A stretch of 64,000 nucleotides of DNA, taken from assembly GCF_032854445.1 (NCBI RefSeq), contig NC_088303.1, positions 31,039,265 to 31,103,264 of the forward strand. Reading direction: 5' to 3'. Below are positions 1 to 64,000 of this stretch, in pieces; position 1 is the stretch's first letter; every line of letters begins with the position of its first letter. A program made the translations under genes and the position numbers. The notes beneath the pieces are model-generated. The model made no database searches. It worked only from the letters and a program-made list of their open reading frames with translations, and was not told the origin of the DNA. Source of the stretch: Liolophura sinensis (taxonomy: Eukaryota > Mollusca > Polyplacophora > Chitonida > Chitonidae).

Positions 1-833
1 CAAAAAATATTCAAGGGGCTGTAGTTCTTTGAGACGGGATACGTTGTAAACAAAACAATATGTTCATAGGGGGCGTGTAATTTGCTACTACTTAAGCATT
101 TACGTGAACAGTTAGAATAAAAACTTGACAGCGGTAAATTTACAGGCGGTCGTATTTAACTAAGTACGTGTGACAATTTTCCAGCTGTCACAATGCTGTC
201 GCTGCTTTGGTTTTACTCTCTATGTTGTGTATGTGTTATGTGTGACCATTTGCCACATGTCACACTGTTGTCGTTGCCCTTGTTTTACTTTCCATACTGC
301 ATGTCTTTCATTATATTCTAAGTCTCTGTATTATTTAAAGGCAGTAAACTGTGATGATTTGTTAATCTAAACAGTTTAATGTTTGTGATGTACCAAGCTA
401 TCATCCATACTAGTTTGGTAACCATACAGGATAATGGGTGTAAAGTAATAATTTAAATTAGCAGTATAACTGAAGCATTCCCGCAGATTTCATGCAGTCT
501 TACACGAACCTCTCAGCAGAACCTCGTCAGTCTCGCTTTAATAGATTCAGATATACAATGGGGACAGAAATAGAAATGATTATGCAATTAAAACTAATTA
601 ATATGCAAATGAACGTAAAGATAAACCTGAAAACATGAACTTGTAAGAATCCGACAGGTCATCTCAGCAAACATTCATGAAAAGTTTCAGAGATATGGTG
701 GCCATTGAAGTGTAGAGTTGTGTAAATTAAACAGACCATTAAGTGAAAATGTATTTTTCCGTAATAACCCCGAATTAATTATGCATTTATGTTTGTTGTT
801 AGCATGTCATAAACAATACTGTAAGCTACTTAC
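1..833. other. Intron, left edge
   Basis: Non-coding between the last visible exon and the window edge. It contains an interspersed repeat at about 80-315 and otherwise nothing I recognise. Confidence 0.6.
80..315. repeat. Interspersed repeat with internal ~72-bp duplication
   Basis: GTGTGACAATTTTCCAG (168) and GTGTGACCATTTGCCAC (240) begin two related segments. Related sequence occurs at 57000-57130 (ACATGAACAGTTAGAATAAA, GTGTGGCCATTTGCCAAC) and in part at 60560-60830, so this is a dispersed family. Confidence 0.6.
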
Positions 834-56582
<55,749 letters not shown>

Positions 56583-56999
56583 CTGAAGGATAACCAGAAA
56601 ATGAATGAAAATGATGCCGTACATATAGTAAGTAATACATACTTATAACAGTGCAAGAACATCTCAAATGGGATACCTCGTCCCGTGCAACACAAATTGA
56701 TGGGGACTGACAATTGTTCTCTAGAACAATAATCAACACAGGGTGAACTCAAATCACTTTAGGAGTGAAATTGTCTTCATTATATGTTGTTTTATGCTAG
56801 TTTATTTTAACAAAATGAGTTTTATTATATGATGTTTCGGTTCTACCCTCACTGGACAAGCTGTTCAATGGGATAATCTTGAACACTTATTGTCTGTTAT
56901 ATGCCTTGTCAACTCTATATTTTGAGTAATTTCGTGCCAGGGACGTCTAATAAAATGCAAGTAATTCACTGCATTTTTTACTCTATTTGCATGGTGAAA

Positions 57000-57130
57000 A
57001 TGGGTCTGTAATTTGCTAATATGGAAACATTTACATGAACAGTTAGAATAAAACTCTTTTTGAGGTAAATTGACAAGAGCCGCATTTTACCGGATACGTG
57101 TGGCCATTTGCCAACTCAAACTGTCGTCGT
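57000..57130. repeat. Second copy of the 80-315 repeat
   Basis: Shares TCTGTAATTTGCTAATATGG-like, TACATGAACAGTTAGAATAA and CATTTGCCAACTC segments with 80-315. Confidence 0.6.
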
Positions 57131-57174
57131 TGCTCAGATTTTACTCTATATGCTAAAAGTCATTTACTCTGGAA

Positions 57175-57364
57175 GTCAAGTGACCCTTGACCAAACAGGG
57201 ATTGTGACCCGGCCGCCGTTTTACGTAAGATGGTTTGACAGTTGCATGATGAGGGCGGTGGTTTCTTGGAGGCTGTCTCCGGTTTCGCCCAACCATACCC
57301 AACCTGATCACCGTTATACATATATGAAATATTCTTGATCATGGCACGAAACACCAAGAGATAA
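57175..57364 (+). repeat. SINE-like element, family B tail with different body
   Basis: GATTGTGACCCGGCCGCCG body, then ATATGAAATATTCTTGATCA and GAAACACCAAGAGATAAATA at the end. Assignment is by the tail. Confidence 0.5.
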
Positions 57365-60300
57365 ATAATTTACACGACGATTATTCGGCTTTCCGAGGTC
57401 ATGATTTATTTACGATATCTATTGCGACAAGAGATTAGCGATCAGATACCGGTTACTTTCAATCATTAGTTTAATAAGACATTATTCGTAAGTTAAATTT
57501 AGGAACACTGTTCAGCAGTAAAGATGTAAGCAATGTTCACAAAAACAGAACATTTCCATGAAACCAACAGTTTATATAAACACAAGTTTTATACATCCTA
57601 TATATTTCGGAGAGTTGATATTTACACACATTCGTACTGTGGAAGTTTATAATACACATACACTCAGTCAACAGAATCCAAAGAATTGAGCACTGGAAGC
57701 TTTACCAACAGATCAAGCTCTTATGCTACACACAATGAAGAGGATTCACTTGTTAAGATAGAACAGGTCGTATATGCACATATAACCTACTTCTGCGGCA
57801 TCCAATCGAATCCCAAATTACCAGATTTGTTTAGAATATTGTGTTGCTTTTTTGAATCGACTAGCTGGACTAATCGGTATGTCCGATCCAATCAAGTCGA
57901 TCAATGGCCTTTCATTTCCCAACGTGTCGGAAACCCTAATGTAAAATGTGCGTTTTGAGGCCACCGTAACTAAAGCAGGCAGTCAGTTTGTTTTGTAACC
58001 CAATTATCGCGAAGTCGCGTCTTTCGAATAAGATCGATAAGTTGGTTTTCCAACCAAACCGTACTTTAAAACCCATCGTTTTATCTGCGGAGACTGGTGG
58101 GCAGAGATAGTGAGCTTAGTCGGCAATATGCTCCTGATTTAATCGAACAGTAAACAGTCACTACAAGGGGAAAGAGAAAGCTAACGACCAGAGCTTGGAT
58201 GAAGTATGGGAGGCGAAAAGGAGCATCACGGCAGCAGAAGAATGAGCCAAATTCCATTAGGCTACGGAACATTAAGTCGCATAATGTGCAGTGCTCTGCT
58301 TGAAAATGACCCAAGAACGTCTTGTTTGTAGCTTTGTTATAATGTAGGAGGAGGCCCATCCTCAAAAGTTTGGCATAGTTCCCTGCATCATTAGATGACA
58401 AGTTCGCACATTCACAGAACATATAAAAGCGGTATTACATTTAGTATGCGCTTAAATCACATTATATTTGTGGTTAGAATAAGGCTTGTATTAAGATTTA
58501 AGCCTGGATGAAGTTGTTATACCGTTTTTTATTATTTTAATTCCCTTACAATATGAATTAGACACTTTTTAAGAATTAGATTATTTTGCTACAAACTGTG
58601 GCTCAGTTGAACTTTTTATGAGAGGTGGTGGGAGGTTGCGAGTGTTCAGGTCTGTGGTTTAGCTTCCTACATCTCACATGAAAAGTAACCTGCAAACCAT
58701 TATCAGATCTATCAGAATTTCATGAATACAGCGAATATCTCCTGTGTTTTAATCGTTAGTAAGAAAGGGGAATTTTCCTACATATGGATGCGAACTGATT
58801 TACATATTGGGCCGTCTCAAGAGTGGTATGAGGCGCAGTTTCATTTTGAATATGTGATTTCTTTTGGCCTTGTAAGACGTAATTCATGAGAAAAGGAAGA
58901 AATAGAGAAAAATGGAATTCTCGATTTGCAGCCTTACGGCGACATAGAAAAAAGTTTTAACGTTTCTTTACGATTTTAACGCTTGCACTTACAACCCCAA
59001 TTACATGGATGAGATTTAGAAAGTGTGTGCTTTTTTTTCTGAAGTGAAATTCACAGTAATATATGCTGCGTTTGGAAGCTATATGTGTCAAAAATATTGC
59101 ACATTTGCATAATAGCTGGCAAAATTGATTATAAGGCTCGCACTGCTAAATCCTGTCATGTATTTTTTTGTGTGTGTGTGGATCACAGGAGAATGGTACA
59201 TGGCAACAGCAGACTTGAATGAATACCTATAAATCGCCCAATGTATTGACCTGCATTCACACCGGCCTTCTTAGCTAACTCTTACAGCCATTTATAATAA
59301 GCGCCCACGCCGCAACAAGATTTATGGGTATTTTCGGGGTCATTTATCTCCTTTCATCTTTCATTAATTTATCTATCTGTCACTTGATTAATATTGACTT
59401 CGTTAGATGCAGTTGGATGATCGGCAGTGGGCTCGATTAAAATTGGGGAGAGACCGCTTGCATTCAAAAAATGTATCCTCAAGTTTGATGAATGTTAATA
59501 AGAAGATGGAGATGAATAAAGGTTGGCATAGAAGCTTCACTTTCCCTGACATTGCAGTGAGAGAAGGTAGAAACAATTAAAATGAAGTTTTAAAGTTTTG
59601 AAGCCTATGCAAGAATTTTTACGTTTACACCATGTTGCTAACAAAAGCAATGTTAATTGTATATACTGAATCCAACTTTTGATGAAATGGATCATCATAT
59701 TCATGCAACTATGTGTTGAAATTCTGGAAAACATATCTTTAAATACCTATCTTGTCTAAAACCAAAAAACACCTTGTCCCTTTTTACATTGGAGAATCTC
59801 TCCCAGGTACATAGTTTGAAATCAACCTTCTGTAACCTCTCCCAGTATTGTCAGTTTTTCTGATATTCTGGAGCCAGTTTTTCAAAAGCATATTAAAAAT
59901 CACGCCGAGCTTAAACCTTAATACAAGTCTTGTTCTAATACAAAACTAACTGGACAAAACTAATCAGGACTAAGTTCATTCTTTTAAGCAAACTGATACA
60001 AAGCAAACTGGGTACAGCTCTAGCATGGCAGCATATTCTTCACGGATTATGTACGTATTATCTTTGACGTGAGGCATCAAAGGACTTGGAACAAATTGTA
60101 ATAAAAACTGTTATAAATGTGATACTGTACAATCATCTGGCTTCCTGCTTATGTAGTGTGGATGATGCGCAACGTATCTATGTTACAACAATTCATTTGC
60201 ATTCATTAGTAGATCCACTACCAGTTGAGTAAGCCAGTTCTGTCTCCGTCTGGGTTACAATTTACGTAATAAATCTTCCACTCAAAGTGTCGTCTACATG

Positions 60301-60559
60301 GTGCGTGTCTAACAATGGGGATGTACATGGAGGTTTCTGGTTTCTGCTAGTGGACTGAGCTCCCCCTAGGATCTGATCCCTTTGCACAGTTTCCATGCTT
60401 TTGTTTATTGGATGTGACAAAAACAAAGCATTTTAGGTAAATCCAGACCAGTACAATAATAATAATAAAAAATTGGTTATGTTTGCTTGGGGTGTAATAA
60501 AAGGCTATTACCATTACTACGGTTTTCGTACAATTTTGCTTACGCCATGGCTTTAAGTG

Positions 60560-60830
60560 ATGTATAAAATGAAACTACTGAAGTATTTACATGAACAAAT
60601 AGAATACATGCCCTCGTATAAGTTAAATATTCTTGAATACGACATAAAACATCAATCAAATAAATAAAATAAATTAGAATATTGAGGTTTAAACCTAACA
60701 GGAAAATGGCGAGAACCCGGTTGTGACCAATAACCCGGATTTCACTGGTTAGCTGTGATCATTAGCCAATTATTGCATGTTATCTCTGCTGTTCTGGTCT
60801 TACTATCCATGCTGTAGGCTTTTGAATCAC
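60560..60830. repeat. Third, diverged copy of the 80-315 repeat, split by a SINE tail
   Basis: AGTATTTACATGAACAAATA at the left and ATTAGCCAATTATTGCATG to TTACTATCCATGCTGTAGGC at the right, separated by the SINE tail at 60613-60673. Confidence 0.5.
60613..60673 (+). repeat. SINE tail fragment (family A)
   Basis: GTATAAGTTAAATATTCTTG followed by CAATCAAATAAATAAAATAA, the 3' end only. Confidence 0.65.
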
Positions 60831-61690
60831 ACAGCCACCACCACAGCTTACGACCACCTTGGGGGCTGCACCCTGGTTTACGTGGAGGGGTAACCCTCCA
60901 GAGAGTTCAATGACTTCATACATGCGCACCCAACTATTGCCCTACTTGTATTGTTACCTAGGTCGGTAAAGCAGGTACTTGTGGAAGTATGCATGCAATT
61001 TGCTTTACGGAATACCGATCTGTTCCCATGTGTATATTTCGATTCAGTTCATCAACTAATTACACGTTACTCCCTTTAGTGTAGATTGCGTGCAGTACTT
61101 CTTGTACCATGTGTGTTGTTGCTGCTGTGCCCCCTTTGACCTGCGGGCGTACAAGCCTCCATACACAACACCACGATAATCTGTCAACTTGATTAACGCT
61201 TTCTGTCGCTAATCCATTAATCTCAGTCTCTCTTCCATGACCATTCCATCTATCACTACTGCACGTAATGTTTGTCTGAAGGTTTGCACTGACATACGTT
61301 TACAGTACCTTGACATTTTTGTCACTCGATCGGAGATGTGTCCATCGATTGGTCGGTTTAGGTTAACCTCTCACCCTCAAAATAGCCCAGGTTGTCTTCG
61401 TACGGTTCCATTCGGTACAACTTTTTAGTGCCATTCTAAACTGGCAATACATGTATAACTTGATATCAGTTGTGTAAAAAAACAGCTGCTTTTGACTGCA
61501 AAGTGTATGAGTGCTTGCAAGTTTAATAGCTACTTATGCAACAACGCCGGTACGGGCAAATGTCAGTGATCGCACAGAACGAGTCGTGTAGTTTTTAAAG
61601 AAGATAGGGGTGTATAATTGGCGATAGATGCCAGAATTTTACATGGTAACTGGATAAAAACCGACTGCGTTATTGCGTGCAATTAGCTAC

Positions 61691-61743
61691 CTGGCCATCC
61701 ACGGAGAAGTTTTGGTTACATTTAACCAATGAATGTCCCAGTG
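61691..61743 (-). CDS. Weak candidate for an upstream exon of the IP3R-like gene
   Basis: 53 bp between a strong acceptor (GCTGCTTTTCTAG) and donor CAG|GTAGCT. It ends with AG, completing a Ser codon with exon 56509-56582 as required, and has an ATG near its end (ATGGCCAG). The encoded HWDIHWLNVTKTSPW does not resemble the IP3R first strand. It may be untranslated leader or chance. Confidence 0.2.
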
Positions 61744-62506
61744 CTAGAAAAGCAGCAGAGGATGCATTTGTAACTCTAAATGACTAGCACTAATGCGCAT
61801 GGAGCTATAGCCGGAAAAACGACATATTTTATATGCTGGTTTTGGCGGCTTGTATTTCCGGCAAACAGTGAAATTAGGATAATTCAAAAGACTATGTTCA
61901 TTTTCCATTAGCATAACATTACTTTATCAATGACATTGTATAATATCCATAAAGCAGTGGACAGTTAACTATGAGGCTTGCATTCGTCTCTCTTTGGATA
62001 TAATATCCTCTGGGCATTGTTTCTGGGCGCTCAGCGTTTAATGCCAAATGGGTGTTCTACTACAGGAACTTAATCTGTGCGAACACATTGCACGCGCACA
62101 AGCGTGCTTAATATATTTGCGCCTATTACCCGTTCTGATTTACTTATGCTTTTGTTTTTTGTTTTTTTTTTTTTTTTTGTTTTTTTTGTTTTTTTTTTTT
62201 TTTGGCAGAATGAAATAGAGCATTGAAATATTCCTAGTGGCCGCTTCTTCCTTAATAATGCCTACAGCACCTGTTTCCAGCACTCCCTGAAATCAGTATT
62301 ATGTTCACAGCCTTCGTGCCAGGTCGAATTTTACAGACCAGTGAAATAGAGATATGACTTCATATTACGACGCCTAATGGCGTGTGAAATGATTCTGTTT
62401 CTCTGTAGAAGAACCACTAAAACGCTTTCCATCCAAAAGGCAAATGACCCGGAAGAAATTTGGGTTGAACTGCCCCAGAGCTTAACCAAATCTTTTTCCT
62501 TTTCAG

Positions 62507-62688
62507 AGCTGTCTTCACGCTTCTTTCAAGTTCGCTCGGTCCAGTGGCACTAAAAGCTCCAGGGTTCCACTTTGATGCAGATGAGAGTCGTAGACAGGAA
62601 GCGGAAATGAGCTTGTTTATTCATAGGCGCGCAGTGAAGACGGATCCGCGAGTTATAGTCCGCAAACCTTGTCCAGAGGAAATGATTG
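62507..62688 (+). CDS. Orphan plus-strand exon candidate
   Basis: A strong acceptor (TTTTTCCTTTTCAG) is followed by about 60 open codons, reading AVFTLLSSSLGPVALKAPGF then HFDADESRRQEAEMS and VIVRKPCPEEMI, with possible donors at 62689 or 62691. The composition looks protein-like but I recognise no family, and no partner exon was found. Confidence 0.27.
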
Positions 62689-62959
62689 GTGTAATCGCGG
62701 GGTTATGTAACAGCTACAATCCATGCTGTTTTATTCATTTAAGCCATCTTAAATCCATCTTCTTATACGTCTTAACTACTTATCTACACTCAAAGCATAT
62801 ACAATGTACAGATAATATGCAATAAGCCTTTAACAATATAAATAAACACACTCTATGAACAGAAATAGAAGTTCACATTTATATTCGTTAAAGGTTATAT
62901 TTTCTTCACAAAAGAAGTACTCACATGAAGTTATGTTCGACATAAGCTACATATATTTT

Positions 62960-63180
62960 GCTTGGGGTTTTAAGTCGCACTTAACATATCTTTCAGCCAT
63001 ATGACGACGAGGAGTCATTCATTGTGTGTACATATGCGGGGTCTTCTTACTGGAGGGAGAGTCCATACCGCCTGACTAGTGCCGAAAACACCGGACATGA
63101 CACCCCACCCAGTCAACTTATACTGGCACAGGTCCAACCAAACCTGATTCCTTGCCCTGACCTCTCAGTGGTGTGTATTT
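62960..63180 (-). repeat. Family C element, head missing
   Basis: GGGGTTTTAAGTCGCACTTA, then ATATGACGACGAGGAGTC and GACATGACACCCCACCCAG. It generates the plus-strand open frame at 63024-63230. Confidence 0.77.
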
Positions 63181-63956
63181 TAGGGAGAGACAACAAAATA
63201 CAGATTATCTGCATAAATACGAAATATTAGAGACAATACAAAGATTCAGTAGACCCACTGATAAGTTTCGCGTGATACACAAGTATTGTAACTTAGAAAA
63301 TGGAAAGCTTTATTTTGACTCAGTGATGATGGCATAATGCTAAAATATTGAGTCAAAATTAAGCGTTCGTTTTTCGGAGACCACAAGTAGTGTATTATGT
63401 AAAGATTCCATACATGAGACGTTGATATTTTAGTCCATATTTCATACCCTAATGACCGTTTATCTGCCATTCTCATAGCACAGAATAATACGTTTTGATG
63501 ACTTCATCGGGCTCATACTCCAGAAAAGAAGAAAATGACGCACCATGCATCCAACGATTCCTTAAAATCGCTCTGTTACCTGAACCTCTTTGACAATTTC
63601 TTTTTTTAATAATTGATATTTGTATTGATCATTTTGTTTTGTTTTTTTTTTGTTTTGTTTTCTTTTTTAGGAGGGGGGGTACAGATTTTCAACCAGATTC
63701 ATTTGTACAGACAGAAGTGCATATTTAAATGAGAGATTGTTAGATACAATATACTCACAATGTGTTCCGTCTGTCGAAATAGACCATCACACATAAAAAC
63801 ACAATGATGTGTGTGAAGGTTTCACTAACTAAACTTAACTATTGAAAAGCAGGTGACAGGATGATCAAACATTTATAAATCTATCTTTTTACCCTCTTAG
63901 AAAACTAATGTGCCTTTCATTTTCACACAGACTTTGCATTGCTTTCTTTACAAATT

Positions 63957-64000
63957 CGGGGCCTTCGTGGCTCGGTTGCTTAGCGCGCTAGCGCAGCGTA
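63957..64000 (+). repeat. SINE head cut by window edge (family A)
   Basis: GGGGCCTTCGTGGCTCGG, then GCTTAGCGCGCTAGCGCAGC: the tRNA-like head with a box A-like segment. The element continues beyond the window. Confidence 0.75.

Larger units (their letters stand above)
56583..64000. other. Upstream intron/flank, 7.4 kb
   Basis: Should contain the first coding exon or part of the intron leading to it; none could be assigned. It holds repeats at 57000-57130, 57175-57364, 60560-60830 and 62960-63180, T-rich runs at 62153-62203 and 63630-63670, and the head of a SINE at the right edge. Weak exon candidates at 61691-61743 (minus) and 62507-62688 (plus) are listed separately. Confidence 0.5.

Noticed and set aside
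58081-58422. Minus-strand open frame of 113 codons with a hydrophobic segment (ALVVSFLFPLVVTVY)
   Set aside because: Starts at an arbitrary ATG, no recognisable family, no supporting splice or promoter signal; could be chance.
63957-64000. Possible tRNA gene at the right edge
   Set aside because: The sequence is the head of the family A SINE seen in full elsewhere in the window.

Overview
The window is animal nuclear DNA. It is AT-rich, has short exons with GT/AG boundaries separated by long introns, and carries dense tRNA-derived SINEs, short inverted-repeat elements and minisatellites. The SINE consensus (a TTTATTTATTT tail, GGTGTTTTACGCCGTACTC, then a tRNA-like head) and the GGGGTTTTACGTCGCACTTAAC element are of the kind I associate with molluscs. 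A mollusc is therefore my best guess; this rests on recall, not on a search.

One gene dominates. Twenty-nine exons on the minus strand, from 56582 down to 834, join into about 951 codons of an inositol 1,4,5-trisphosphate receptor (IP3R)-like protein. It is collinear with the N-terminal third of an IP3R: suppressor beta-trefoil (56.6-37 kb), IP3-binding beta domain with MIR repeats (38-28 kb), IP3-binding alpha/RIH domain (28-18 kb), then the armadillo solenoid (18-0.8 kb). Intron phases agree at 27 of the 28 junctions; the exception is between 8303 and 6095. The first coding exon lies upstream of 56582 and was not found. The pore domain lies beyond position 1, outside the window.

Two exons contain single-base frame breaks inside runs of G on the coding strand: one extra G in exon 19555-19678 and one missing G in exon 52149-52234. 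All other exons are open and spliceable, so sequencing or assembly error is more likely than a dead gene. The predicted protein keeps most IP3-contact residues of the alpha domain but not the RTTGR loop of the beta domain.

The remaining ~95% is intron or upstream DNA. It holds at least three SINE-like groups that share 3' tails, three copies of a terminal-inverted-repeat element, CACGTG-rich degenerate arrays, and several tandem arrays. One of these is a 50-bp array beside exon 44647-44727 that repeats the exon's own splice-donor sequence. I found no second gene I can name; the other long open frames are repeat artefacts or weak candidates.
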